From Clostridium sp. Ade.TY (GTDB taxonomy: Bacteria > Bacillota > Clostridia > Clostridiales > Clostridiaceae): DNA of 64,000 nt. The stretch is from contig NZ_AVSV01000029.1 of the NCBI RefSeq assembly GCF_000498355.1, positions 62,001 to 126,000 of the forward strand, written 5' to 3'. Positions 1-7,763 of this stretch are shown piece after piece; the first letter of the stretch is position 1, and the number at the start of each line of letters is the position of its first letter. The notes beneath the pieces were generated by a model. The model did not search any database, was not told the origin of the DNA, and was given only the letters and a program-made list of their open reading frames with translations. Both the position numbers and the translations under genes were made by a program.

Positions 1-138
1 CAAGGTAATGAAACATTTGGTAAGAAACGAACTTATTATAAAATCACTGATAAAGGAATATCTTACTATAAAGAAAAATGTAAAGAATGGATTTTAACTA
101 AAGAAGTTGTGAATAAATTTATAAGGGAGATTGATTAA
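1..138 (+). CDS. PadR family transcriptional regulator (C-terminal part)
   Basis: The first 45 codons are open and end at TAA 136-138. They encode the C-terminal part of a PadR-type winged-helix repressor: a wing segment with the FGKKRTYYKIT pattern followed by a short helix rich in Lys and Trp. The complete PadR protein at 27005-27340 has the same pattern (GGRRRYYSIT, then a helix with EW), which supports the call. Only two bases separate its stop from the next start, so the two genes are cotranscribed, as in the second PadR/membrane-protein pair of this window. The N-terminal DNA-reading helix lies outside the window. PadR proteins usually repress their own operon; that is inference here. 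Confidence 0.8.
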   Translation, partial: QGNETFGKKRTYYKITDKGISYYKEKCKEWILTKEVVNKFIREID

Positions 139-140
139 TT

Positions 141-1124
141 ATGGAAACTATAAAAAATTATTTAGATAATATGTTTAAAGCATTACCTAAAACTTCTGAA
201 CTTTCAAAACTTAAAAGTGATCTTTTATGTAATATGGAAGATAAATATAATGATTTAAAAGCTTCAGGTAAATCTGAAAATGAAGCAATAGGAATTGTTA
301 TATCTGAATTTGGAAATATTGATGAAATTATTGAAGAACTTGATATAAAAATAAATTCTGATGATAATTTTAATAATACTAATAATATAAATAATGATTC
401 TAAGTTTAATATTATTACATTAGAGGACTGTACTGAATTTTTAAAAGAAAAGAAAAAAGCTTCACGCCTTGTAGGTATAGGGGTTTTCCTTTGTATTATA
501 AGTGGTGCATTTTCAGCATTAATTTCTGGGCTTTTTGAAAAAAATCTTAGTTTAGTCGGTACTATGTCAATAGCTCCAGTTTTTGTTTTAGTAGTTATTG
601 CAATTGGTTTATTTATATATGCAAATAGTAGACTTCAAAAATATGATTTCATTAAAAATGGTAAATTTAATTTATCAAATGAAACAGAAAATTATATAGA
701 TTCAGAATATAAAACTTTAAAAAATAATTCTACTAGAGCAAAAATTATATCAATATCTTTATTTGTTATATCTCCTTTATGTGTTATTATTGCTGAAACA
801 ATAAGTGAAACTTTTGAAAATACTTTTGGACCTTTCTTTTTATTGCTTTTAGTTGCTATAGGTGTATTTATTTTAATTAATGTAAGTGGAACAATTGATG
901 GATGTAAAATGCTTCTTAAAATTAATGATTATAGCATTAAATCTCGTAAAAAAAATAAAACTATTAGTGCTGTTTCATCAATAGTTTGGCCTATTGCAGT
1001 GTGTATCTTCTTATTTTCAGGCTTCGTTTTTGATCTTTGGCATATTGCTTGGATAGTATTCCCTATAACAGTTTTACTCTTTGCTGCATTTTCAGGCGCT
1101 TATAATATCATTAAAGATAAATAA
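141..1124 (+). CDS. HAAS/DUF1700-like membrane protein paired with PadR
   Basis: A 327-residue protein. Residues 1-70 form a soluble helical domain (short start METIKNYLDNMF, then a GxSENEAIxxxIxEFG pattern) typical of the HAAS or permease-prefix domain that accompanies PadR regulators. After an Asn-rich linker come about six hydrophobic segments, starting near residues 105, 145, 200, 230, 280 and 300, so it is an integral membrane protein. The start ATG follows the PadR stop by two bases and uses AGGGAG inside the PadR tail. The protein at 27343-28290 has the same N-terminal domain and the same position after PadR. The exact role is unknown; such pairs are thought to sense membrane or envelope state. 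Confidence 0.7.
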   Translation: METIKNYLDNMFKALPKTSELSKLKSDLLCNMEDKYNDLKASGKSENEAIGIVISEFGNIDEIIEELDIKINSDDNFNNTNNINNDSKFNIITLEDCTEFLKEKKKASRLVGIGVFLCIISGAFSALISGLFEKNLSLVGTMSIAPVFVLVVIAIGLFIYANSRLQKYDFIKNGKFNLSNETENYIDSEYKTLKNNSTRAKIISISLFVISPLCVIIAETISETFENTFGPFFLLLLVAIGVFILINVSGTIDGCKMLLKINDYSIKSRKKNKTISAVSSIVWPIAVCIFLFSGFVFDLWHIAWIVFPITVLLFAAFSGAYNIIKDK

Positions 1125-1134
1125 AATTAAATAT

Positions 1135-1173
1135 AAAAATAATGCATAATATTTTTACTATGCATTATTTTTT
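1135..1173 (+). terminator. Rho-independent terminator after the PadR/HAAS operon
   Basis: An 11-bp perfect stem (AATAATGCATA pairing with TATGCATTATT, 1138-1148 and 1159-1169) is followed by a T run. It ends the operon whose last gene stops at 1124. Confidence 0.85.
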
Positions 1174-1337
1174 CTATTTTTAAATCTTTTAATGATTTTA
1201 TCTTTACCCTTACCTTTATAAATCTTATATACATTAATTTTTATCATTTATTATATTAATTATAACATCAAAGGAAATAGTTTTTGAATATTTATTTATA
1301 TATATTAATTTAGTTACATTAAGAATAATTTAATTAC

Positions 1338-1386
1338 AAAAAGTAATAGTTAGTAGTTTAAAGCTTATCTACTAACTATTACTTTT
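1338..1386 (-). terminator. Strong terminator downstream of the HxlR gene
   Basis: An 18-bp perfect inverted repeat (arms about 1339-1356 and 1369-1386, 12-nt loop) lies downstream of the minus-strand HxlR gene. On the minus strand the 3' arm runs into TTTTT. A-rich flanks on both sides make it potentially bidirectional. Between this and the first terminator (1174-1337) only AT-rich sequence is seen. Confidence 0.85.
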
Positions 1387-1453
1387 AATTATATATATTT
1401 ATTTTAAATCTATCCATCTTTACTGTATTTAAATTATTTTTATTAAATAAAAC

Positions 1454-1786
1454 TTAGTTTTCGCACATTAAATTGCAATTGCTCCAATTAATCATCTTTT
1501 CCATAATAGGTAGTAATGCTAGTCCTGAATCGCTTAAATAATATGTAGATTCAACCGTATTATTAATTGTCTTTTTTTCATTAATTATAATATTATTATT
1601 AATTAATAAATCTAATTGTTGTATAAGCATCTTCTTACTGCAACCTTTAATATTTCTAAGTAGCTCTCCAAATCTTATTCTTTCTTCTTGCATACTCCAA
1701 ATTATTTCTGCAACCCACTTTTTCCCTAATATATTTGATAAAGCTTCAACAGGACAATCATATATCATTTCATCTACACTATACAT
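1454..1786 (-). CDS. HxlR family transcriptional regulator
   Basis: A 110-residue winged helix-turn-helix protein of the HxlR family (about the usual length). The family hallmark CPVE at residues 11-14, with Cys11 as the conserved N-terminal cysteine, is followed by the GKKWVAEIIWSM helix, the RFGELLRNIKGCSKKMLIQQLD recognition region and the wing. HxlR proteins such as YodB and HypR sense quinones, disulfide stress or hypochlorite through the N-terminal Cys. The gene lies 110 bp downstream of the RclA-like reductase and on the same strand, which fits a redox-sensing regulator of trxA-rclA. A strong SD (GGAGG) precedes the ATG. The sensing role is inferred from family and neighbours. Confidence 0.88.
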   Translation of the reverse strand: MYSVDEMIYDCPVEALSNILGKKWVAEIIWSMQEERIRFGELLRNIKGCSKKMLIQQLDLLINNNIIINEKKTINNTVESTYYLSDSGLALLPIMEKMINWSNCNLMCEN

Positions 1787-1896
1787 TAAACTACCTCCAA
1801 TAGAAATATAATCTAGCTATTGTTTTTTATAATTATACTATAAAGATTAACTATATTAATATATTTACTTTATAAAATTCAAAATATATTTTCACT

Positions 1897-3273
1897 TTAT
1901 ATTAATGAAAATAAATCATTTAATGCTTCGCTCATAGTAGGATGAGTAAATATATTATCTCTTAAAAATGTGTAGTCTTCATCTGCTTTCATAACTGTAC
2001 TTACTATATTTATTACTTCACTTGATTCTGGTGATAATAATGTAACTCCAAGTATTTTATTTGTTTTAGCATCAACAACAGCTTTCATCATTCCTTCAAC
2101 TTCTTCTATAACTCTAGCTCTTGGAATATTTGCCACTTGAAGTTTAGCTACTTTAACTTCATACCCTTTCTCTATAGCTTCTTTTTCAGTTAATCCAACT
2201 CTTGATAAACTTGGATCTATAAATACTGAATATGGAACTTCTCCTCTATTATCAGTTGTTCTTTTACCTTCACCAAATAAATTATCTTTTATAATTCTAA
2301 AGTCATCTAATGAAATATAAGTAAATTGTAATCCACCAGTAACATCGCCAATAGCCCATATATTTTCTACATTTGTTTGTAATCTATTATTTACAGCTAT
2401 TGCACCTCTCTCTGTAACATTTACTCCTGCATTTTCTAACTTTAATCCTTCTGTGTTAGGCTTTCTTCCAATTGCAACTAAAACTGCATCTCCATAAATA
2501 CTTAGTTCCTCGTTACTTAATTTATTTACATAAGATACTTTAACATCTTCGCCCTGTTCCTCAAATGATCTTACACTTGAATTTAAAACAAATGAAACTC
2601 CCTTTTTCTCTAATATTTCTTTTACACTATTAGAAATCTCTTCATCTTCTCTGCCTGCAATTTTTGAAAAGGCTTCTATTACTGTTACCTTTGAACCAAA
2701 GCTTGCATATATTGATGCAAATTCAAGACCAATATACCCTCCACCTACTATTATTAAATGTTTAGGTAACTTTTCTAAATCCATTATTGTAGTACTTGTG
2801 TATATTTTATTAATATCATTTATTCCTTTAATATTAGGAATTACAGTAGTTGCACCTGTATTAATAAATATTTTTTCCCCTTCTAAAATAATACTCCCAT
2901 CTTTTCCTTTAACTTCAACTTCTTTATTTGATACAAATGAAGCTACGCCATTATAAATATCAACATTTTTATTATCATTTAACATATTAAAATTTTTATT
3001 TCTTAACATAGCTGTTAACTCTTTTTTATAATTTATAGCCTTTTTATATTCCTCTGCCTTTTCTTCAAAAGTATTTAAATTTTTATATGAAGCAATTTTT
3101 GCTCTATTAACTAATGCCTTTGTTGGAATACATCCAATATTTATGCAAGTTCCTCCATACATTTTATCTGACTTTTCAATTAAAGCTACTTTCTTTCCTA
3201 TCTTTCCTAAATATTCTGCAAGTGTTTTACCACCTTTTCCAAATCCAATTATTATAGCATCATATTTTTTCAT
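1897..3273 (-). CDS. rclA: RclA-like FAD/NAD(P) disulfide reductase (probable hypothiocyanous acid reductase)
   Basis: A 458-residue class I flavin disulfide oxidoreductase. The N-terminal FAD fold begins with GFGKGG, the redox-active pair is Cys43/Cys48 in GGTCINIGCIP, a second Rossmann motif GGGYIGLEFA lies near residue 177, the FAD-binding AIGD near 310, and the dimer domain ends with the HPTMSEAL motif. The start resembles E. coli RclA and the streptococcal hypothiocyanous-acid reductase rather than lipoamide dehydrogenase or MerA (no metal-binding Cys pair at the C-terminus). It sits between trxA and hxlR on the same strand. Its ATG has no SD directly upstream; the only good SD lies beyond a long hairpin (see 3280-3388). 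Function is inferred from family resemblance; a general NAD(P)H disulfide reductase is the alternative. Confidence 0.8.
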   Translation of the reverse strand: MKKYDAIIIGFGKGGKTLAEYLGKIGKKVALIEKSDKMYGGTCINIGCIPTKALVNRAKIASYKNLNTFEEKAEEYKKAINYKKELTAMLRNKNFNMLNDNKNVDIYNGVASFVSNKEVEVKGKDGSIILEGEKIFINTGATTVIPNIKGINDINKIYTSTTIMDLEKLPKHLIIVGGGYIGLEFASIYASFGSKVTVIEAFSKIAGREDEEISNSVKEILEKKGVSFVLNSSVRSFEEQGEDVKVSYVNKLSNEELSIYGDAVLVAIGRKPNTEGLKLENAGVNVTERGAIAVNNRLQTNVENIWAIGDVTGGLQFTYISLDDFRIIKDNLFGEGKRTTDNRGEVPYSVFIDPSLSRVGLTEKEAIEKGYEVKVAKLQVANIPRARVIEEVEGMMKAVVDAKTNKILGVTLLSPESSEVINIVSTVMKADEDYTFLRDNIFTHPTMSEALNDLFSLI

Positions 3274-3279
3274 AAGCTA

Positions 3280-3388
3280 TTTAGTAAGAGAATATTATTT
3301 TTATTATTAAAAGTTATATCAAAGTTTTATAATTTTAAAAATAACTTTTAATATAATAAAAATATACTTTATATACTCTCTCACTAAA
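3280..3388 (-). promoter_or_regulatory. Long hairpin between Shine-Dalgarno and start codon of rclA
   Basis: On the minus strand the sequence AAAGGAGG (about 3389-3396) is followed after one T by a 109-nt hairpin, and the hairpin ends 6 nt before the rclA ATG. Hand pairing gives 16 bp (two G-U), an 8-nt bulge on the 5' arm, 10 bp, a 2-nt bulge, 12 bp and a loop of about 23 nt. Linear SD-to-ATG distance is about 116 nt; with the hairpin folded the effective gap is about 7 nt. The same SD is 5 nt from a GTG inside the 5' arm that opens a 21-codon reading frame (3319-3384). A translational switch or an inserted palindromic element are both possible. Confidence 0.7.
3319..3384 (-). CDS. Possible leader peptide upstream of rclA (GTG start)
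   Basis: A 21-residue frame, starting VREYIKYIF and ending KIIKL, begins with GTG 5 nt after AAAGGAGG and stops inside the loop of the rclA leader hairpin. It is hydrophobic and very Ile-rich. The good SD spacing is the only positive evidence. Its frame runs through the 5' arm, so translating it would melt the hairpin that would otherwise present the SD to rclA. It could be a regulatory upstream frame or chance. Confidence 0.3.
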   Translation of the reverse strand: MREYIKYIFIILKVIFKIIKL

Positions 3389-3464
3389 ACCTCCTTTCTT
3401 AATTTATACTCTTAAGTCTCTAGTAGGTTATTATGTATTTTATTAATTACATTAAACTTAATAT

Positions 3465-3782
3465 TTACTTTATAGTTTTTTCTATAAACTCTATTAATAA
3501 TTCTTTTGGTAAAAAGCCTGTTCTTGTATCAACTTCTTCTCCATTTTTAAATACTTTTATTGTTGGTATATTTTTAACTCCATATTCTTCAGTAATATTT
3601 TTATTTTCATCTATATTTACTTTAACTATTTTTACATTTTCAAGTTCAACATCTACTTCATCTAATACTGGAGCTAACATTTTACATGGTCCACACCAAT
3701 TTGCAAAAAAATCAACAACAACTATCCCATTGTCTTTTAATACTTCACTTTTAAATTCATTTTCATTTATATGTTTTACCAT
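3465..3782 (-). CDS. trxA: Thioredoxin
   Basis: A 105-residue cytosolic thioredoxin with the active site WCGPCK (Cys30, Cys33), the buried Asp in VVDFFANWC, the cis-Pro motif NIPTIKVF near residue 75, and the glycine-containing C-terminal helix. Length and motifs are canonical. It reduces protein disulfides and would itself be reduced by thioredoxin reductase, which is not in the window. ATG follows GGAGGAATGAAAG. It is the first gene of a probable trxA-rclA-hxlR transcription unit (191-bp and 110-bp gaps). A promoter with a distinctive upstream box lies at 3815-3866. Confidence 0.95.
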   Translation of the reverse strand: MVKHINENEFKSEVLKDNGIVVVDFFANWCGPCKMLAPVLDEVDVELENVKIVKVNIDENKNITEEYGVKNIPTIKVFKNGEEVDTRTGFLPKELLIEFIEKTIK

Positions 3783-3814
3783 CTTTCATTCCTCCAATTT
3801 CTTAACTTGGCTTA

Positions 3815-3866
3815 ATTCTATCAGGCATAATTTAATTGAACAATTAGGCACTTTTTAGTTACCAGT
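3815..3866 (-). promoter_or_regulatory. trxA promoter with shared upstream box
   Basis: On the minus strand: -35 TTGTTC (3838-3843), 17-bp spacer, -10 TAGAAT (3815-3820). Directly upstream and overlapping the -35 lies a box (3836-3866) containing GTAAC-N6-GTGCC. A near-identical 31-bp box (27 of 31 by eye) with the same -35 and spacing lies in front of the cysteine hydrolase gene at 44113. The position upstream of -35 suggests an activator site; the neighbouring HxlR protein is a candidate. Confidence 0.7.
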
Positions 3867-3869
3867 AAA

Positions 3870-3909
3870 AAAGACTTATTCCTGAATTATCTTTCAAGAA
3901 TAAGTCTTT
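3870..3909 (-). terminator. Terminator after the 4004-4414 gene
   Basis: A 12-bp stem (AAAGACTTATTC with GAATAAGTCTTT) with a T run on the minus strand. It separates the small membrane protein gene from the trxA promoter. Confidence 0.8.
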
Positions 3910-4003
3910 ATTGTTTTTAATTTGAATCTATATTTATTTCAATATAACACTCTATAAATAAATTAATGTTCTTTATTTCTTCCTAATCATTAATTTATAA
4001 TTA

Positions 4004-4414
4004 TCATCTAAAGTTAAATTGAACTGCTACTATATATTTTATAAACAATCCTATATCAACTAAATATATTATAATTGATATAAAAACAGCTGGTATTACA
4101 GTTATTACACATAAAATATTAATTAAAAATAATATTATTTTATTAGTATTTATATATTGGCTTTTTATATTTCTAATACTCACTACTAAAGCCCAAATAA
4201 ATATAATTATTCCTATAATCATTATTAAGTTAATTAAAAAAATTTCATTTTTATTATTGCTATTAAATAAAAGAGCAGAAGCCAAAATAAGAAAAGTTAT
4301 AATATTAACTAAATACATTCCAGCTAAAAAATAATCTAGCTTAACTTTATAGCTTATACAAACTCTTATAGCAAATAAAAAAACTAAAACTACTAATATT
4401 AAAATTTTAATCAT
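4004..4414 (-). CDS. Small four-helix membrane protein of unknown function
   Basis: A 136-residue, strongly hydrophobic protein with about four transmembrane stretches (residues 2-20, 30-50, 58-80, 100-128) and few charged residues. No family was recognised. The ATG directly abuts GGTGGGGG with almost no spacing, which is unusual and leaves the start uncertain, although no better downstream ATG exists. It is followed by its own terminator, so it is probably monocistronic. Confidence 0.55.
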   Translation of the reverse strand: MIKILILVVLVFLFAIRVCISYKVKLDYFLAGMYLVNIITFLILASALLFNSNNKNEIFLINLIMIIGIIIFIWALVVSIRNIKSQYINTNKIILFLINILCVITVIPAVFISIIIYLVDIGLFIKYIVAVQFNFR

Positions 4415-4642
4415 CCCCCACCATATATTTTTTATTAACCCCTTAAAATATTAAAACCCACATTTTATAATCCTATATAAATAAATTATAATAAAATTTC
4501 CAATATTTGTATATAAACTTTTTGAATTACGCCCTCAATCAATTTAAAACATATAATTCCTTTTATTGTTTTTTAATACAACTTTATACTATAATTATTT
4601 TGTATAGAGGTTTAAAATTTAAAAAGTTAGAGGGTATATGAG

Positions 4643-5710
4643 ATGTTTGAAAAATTTTATGAAGATTTATTAGAAAAAGTTAATTGTGGAAACCAAGCTG
4701 TAATGCTTACATATTTAAATTCAAGTGATTCTACATATGGTTCCATAGAAAAAAAGTTAGTTTTAACTTATGATGATATAAATAAAAAATCTATAAGTTT
4801 AGATGATTCTATTTATGAAAAGATTAATGAAGCACTTTCAACTGGAAAAGTAACTTCTATTTCTCTTTCAGAAAACAAACTTTTATTAATTGAACCATTC
4901 TTCCCAAAACCAAGATTAATAGTTTTTGGTGGTGGTCATGTGGCCAAGCCTTTAGTGGAGTTTGCATCTAGGATAGGTTTTGCTATAACTGTTATAGATG
5001 ACAGACCTTCCTTTGCCAATTCAGTTCGTTTTCCTAATGCTGAAAACGTTATTTGTGAAAGCTTTGAAAAATCATTTAACCTTATTGAATTTAGAAAATC
5101 TGATTTTGTAGTTATAATAACTAGAGGACATAAGCATGATGGATTAGTACTTAGAAAAGTATTAAATTATGATCTTAGTTATATTGGAATGATTGGCTCT
5201 AAACGTAGAGTAAAAGGTATGATGGATGAATTAATTGAAGAAGGTTTTTCAAAAGAAAAATTAGATAAAGTTAACTCTCCTATTGGTCTTGATATTGGCG
5301 CAATTACACCTGATGAAATAGCTATTTCAATTGTTTCTGAGCTTATTATGTTTAAAAATAAAAATATTTTAACTGTAAATTCTAAAAAATTCTCTTATCC
5401 TGATTTTGATAAAGAAGTCTTTTTAGAAATATGTAAAAATGAAAATAATCCAAAAGCTATTATAACTATTATATCTTCAAAAGGTTCAGTTCCAAGAAAA
5501 GCTGGTGCTAAAATGATATATAAATTTGATGGAAGCACTTTAGGAAGTATAGGTGGAGGTTGTAGTGAAGCTTCTGTATTATCTAAAGCTAGAAATATTA
5601 TGTTAAATAAAGGCTTCTTAATTGAACGTGTTGATATGACAGGTGACGTAGCAGAATCAATGGGAATGGTCTGTGGCGGAATTATGGATGTTATTATTGA
5701 ATCCTTTTAA
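4643..5710 (+). CDS. XdhC/CoxI family protein
   Basis: A 355-residue protein of the XdhC family, which helps insert the sulfurated molybdenum cofactor into molybdenum hydroxylases such as xanthine dehydrogenase. A Rossmann domain (RLIVFGGGHVAKPL near residue 90, then VIDDRPSFAN) comes first and the CoxI-type domain comes last (SSKGSVPRKAGAKM, SIGGGCSEA, CGGIMDV, residues 270-350). This order is the reverse of the usual CoxI-then-Rossmann layout. Residues 1-85 look like a divergent extra domain. No molybdenum hydroxylase or cofactor gene lies nearby, so the client enzyme is unknown. It has its own terminator at 5718-5757. Confidence 0.8.
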   Translation: MFEKFYEDLLEKVNCGNQAVMLTYLNSSDSTYGSIEKKLVLTYDDINKKSISLDDSIYEKINEALSTGKVTSISLSENKLLLIEPFFPKPRLIVFGGGHVAKPLVEFASRIGFAITVIDDRPSFANSVRFPNAENVICESFEKSFNLIEFRKSDFVVIITRGHKHDGLVLRKVLNYDLSYIGMIGSKRRVKGMMDELIEEGFSKEKLDKVNSPIGLDIGAITPDEIAISIVSELIMFKNKNILTVNSKKFSYPDFDKEVFLEICKNENNPKAIITIISSKGSVPRKAGAKMIYKFDGSTLGSIGGGCSEASVLSKARNIMLNKGFLIERVDMTGDVAESMGMVCGGIMDVIIESF

Positions 5711-5717
5711 AAAAGTG

Positions 5718-5757
5718 GACAGTATAATTTACTCTTGATAAATTATACTGTCATTTT
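5718..5757 (+). terminator. Terminator after the XdhC-like gene
   Basis: A 14-bp perfect stem (5718-5731 with 5739-5752), 7-nt loop, followed by ATTTTTA. The convergent MerR gene ends at 5783, so it may act in both directions. Confidence 0.85.
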
Positions 5758-5782
5758 TACTTTATATATAACAAATTTATAT

Positions 5783-6616
5783 TCATTCATCTATAAGTAT
5801 TTGTATCTGACAACTATAATAATCTGTATCAAAGAAATCATTAAATAAATCAATTTCTATATAACTTTTCATCTTTATATTATTTTCCTTAATATAATTA
5901 TTCAGCTTAATTAAACATTCTTTTTCATTATCTTTACTATAAGCTAAAGTTAAGTATTTTCCCTCTTCCAAAACTTTAATATTATCATCTTTAAAAATCT
6001 CATTATTAAAAAATTCTAAATCATCATCAATTGTATTAAATACATATTTAGACTTTAAATTCTCATTTTCTAAAACTCCATCTTTTGAATTTAAACTATA
6101 AATTATTCCTCTCTCCATAGAAACTTTTAACCTTTTATTTTTAATAATTTTATCCAAATCAGAATAATAAATAAGCTCCTTTAGACTTCCTGCTTCCTTG
6201 CATGGAGTTATAACTACATAACGCTTTTTAAAATATTTTACTTTTATATCAGTATTATTTAATAATTGTTTTGAATAGCTTACAACCGAATCCAATCTAT
6301 TTATATTATCAATTACTTCTTCCTTTTTCTTTATATTTTCTTCTGCTTCTAACTTCTTTTTATTTAAAAATAAAATTAACTCATCAGTATTACAATTTTC
6401 AAATATTTCTTGAAGTTCCTTTATACTTGTTCCTAAAGTTCTACACCCTTTTATAATATCAATATGAATAAATTGATCAATTGAATAATACCTATACCCT
6501 GAATCTTTATCTATATATTTTGGTATAAGTATTCCAATTTTATGATAATATCTTAATGCCTTTATTGTAATATCTTTAATTTTTGAAACTTCACCAATTG
6601 AAAATAGCTTTTCCAT
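5783..6616 (-). CDS. MerR family regulator with effector-binding domain
   Basis: A 277-residue protein. Residues 1-70 are a MerR DNA-binding domain (LFSIGEVSKIKDITIKALRYYHKIGIL, then the GYRYYS wing). A coiled-coil linker spans about residues 75-120, and the remaining 150 residues form a GyrI/BmrR-like ligand-binding domain. The start is placed at 6616 because AAGGGGTG lies 7 nt upstream; an upstream GTG sits inside that SD. BmrR-like proteins activate exporters or detoxification genes when they bind hydrophobic drugs. The divergent GNAT gene has a MerR-type promoter (6763-6793), so it is the likely target. Confidence 0.88.
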   Translation of the reverse strand: MEKLFSIGEVSKIKDITIKALRYYHKIGILIPKYIDKDSGYRYYSIDQFIHIDIIKGCRTLGTSIKELQEIFENCNTDELILFLNKKKLEAEENIKKKEEVIDNINRLDSVVSYSKQLLNNTDIKVKYFKKRYVVITPCKEAGSLKELIYYSDLDKIIKNKRLKVSMERGIIYSLNSKDGVLENENLKSKYVFNTIDDDLEFFNNEIFKDDNIKVLEEGKYLTLAYSKDNEKECLIKLNNYIKENNIKMKSYIEIDLFNDFFDTDYYSCQIQILIDE

Positions 6617-6762
6617 AAATCTCACCCCTTTATAAGTTTTATATTGTAATTTAGTTTAAGCTTATGTCAATTTTTAATATAGAATAAAACACTTTTAAAA
6701 TTAAACAATATAAATACTATATTAAAACTCAATTAAAATATAAATTTATTTTAATTTACTTA

Positions 6763-6793
6763 TTGACTCTCCCCTTAGAGTATACATTACTAT
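6763..6793 (+). promoter_or_regulatory. MerR-type promoter with 19-bp spacer and operator dyad
   Basis: -35 TTGACT (6763-6768), 19-bp spacer, -10 TACTAT (6788-6793). The over-long spacer holds the dyad ACTCT-CCCCTT-AGAGT (6766-6781). A dyad inside a 19-bp spacer is the known signature of promoters activated by DNA distortion by MerR proteins. It reads toward the GNAT gene at 6854, with the MerR gene divergent. Confidence 0.8.
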
Positions 6794-6853
6794 CATTATA
6801 AAGTATTTAAAGTACTAAATATAATAATAATTTATAAAAAGGGGTTTGTTATT

Positions 6854-7483
6854 ATGAGCAAAATAATTTATAGAAGTTTAGCTAAAGAAGATTATAATAC
6901 TGTAGAAAAAATGATTTGTGATGCTTTTGGTTTTAGAAAATTTATTAAAGATGAAAAACTTTTAAATTCATTATTAACTCTTTATCTTCAAAGCTGTATA
7001 TTAGAAAGTTCCTTTTGTAAGGTTGCTGTAAAAGATGGTACTGTTGTTGGGATTATTTTAGGAAATAGCAAGGCTGAGAAAAACGCTTTAAGAAAACCTC
7101 ACAATAGTTTTAAATTTATTTCTAACGGACTTAAACTTGTTTTTACTAACAAGAAAAATAGAAAAGCACTTAAAGATTTTATGAAAATTCAAGATGCATA
7201 TAATGAAATTATTAAAGGTAAAAAAGATAATTTTGAAGGTTCTATACAACTATTTATTGTCTCAAAAGAGTGCAGAGGATTTGGCGTTGGTAAAACTCTT
7301 TTGAATTATTTATTTGATTACATGAATACTGTAAATGTTAAGTCTTTGTATTTGTATACTGATGACAGATGTAATTATGGATTTTATGATAGTCAAAATT
7401 TTAAGCGTATAAATGAAAAATCTATTTCTTTTGATTCAGTAAATGCAAAGCTTGATGTATTTTTATATAGTTATAGTTTTTAA
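6854..7483 (+). CDS. GNAT family acetyltransferase
   Basis: A 209-residue GNAT protein. The acetyl-CoA binding motif is seen as SKECRGFGVGKTLLNYLF (near residues 137-155: R-G-x-G-x-G), with the preceding strand IQLFIV and the C-terminal LYLYTDDRCNYGFYDSQNFKRI. An insert of about 50 residues rich in Lys precedes motif A. The substrate is not predictable; the MerR-controlled promoter suggests modification of a toxic small molecule. SD AAGGGG lies 10 nt before ATG. Confidence 0.85.
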   Translation: MSKIIYRSLAKEDYNTVEKMICDAFGFRKFIKDEKLLNSLLTLYLQSCILESSFCKVAVKDGTVVGIILGNSKAEKNALRKPHNSFKFISNGLKLVFTNKKNRKALKDFMKIQDAYNEIIKGKKDNFEGSIQLFIVSKECRGFGVGKTLLNYLFDYMNTVNVKSLYLYTDDRCNYGFYDSQNFKRINEKSISFDSVNAKLDVFLYSYSF

Positions 7484-7554
7484 CATTTTATAAATATCCT
7501 GTTTTTAAATATAATGTATAATAATTACATTAATTTTTAAAAGGGGGTTTTCTA

Positions 7555-7713
7555 ATGAAAAATCAAAAAATGACAATAGTGTTAAGTTGTTGTCTGATAA
7601 TTTTGACCCTTATGAGAATTTTTTTACCACCAAAGATTTTCTCTTTATCTTTTATATTTCTTCCTTTTGTTATAATAATATTAGGTTTAATATTTTGTAA
7701 AGATAAAAAATAA
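7555..7713 (+). CDS. Small two-helix membrane protein
   Basis: A 52-residue protein starting MKNQKMTIVLSCCL and ending FCKDKK, with two hydrophobic helices (about residues 8-24 and 30-48) separated by FLPPKIF. SD AAAGGGGG lies 8 nt before ATG and a strong terminator follows, which supports a real gene despite its size. No family recognised. It lies 71 bp after the GNAT gene and could be read with it, although a TATAAT-like element (about 7510-7530) offers its own promoter. Confidence 0.6.
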   Translation: MKNQKMTIVLSCCLIILTLMRIFLPPKIFSLSFIFLPFVIIILGLIFCKDKK

Positions 7714-7729
7714 ATTATATTTATAATAC

Positions 7730-7763
7730 AAAAAGCTTAAGTATTTTAACTTAAGCTTTTTTA
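7730..7763 (+). terminator. Terminator after the small membrane protein gene
   Basis: Perfect stem AAAAAGCTTAAGT with ACTTAAGCTTTTT, 6-nt loop and a T run. Confidence 0.88.

Noticed and set aside
3433-3858. 141-codon open frame on the plus strand across trxA
   Set aside because: It is the antisense shadow of trxA and its promoter; no SD and a low-complexity Phe/Ser/Ile product.
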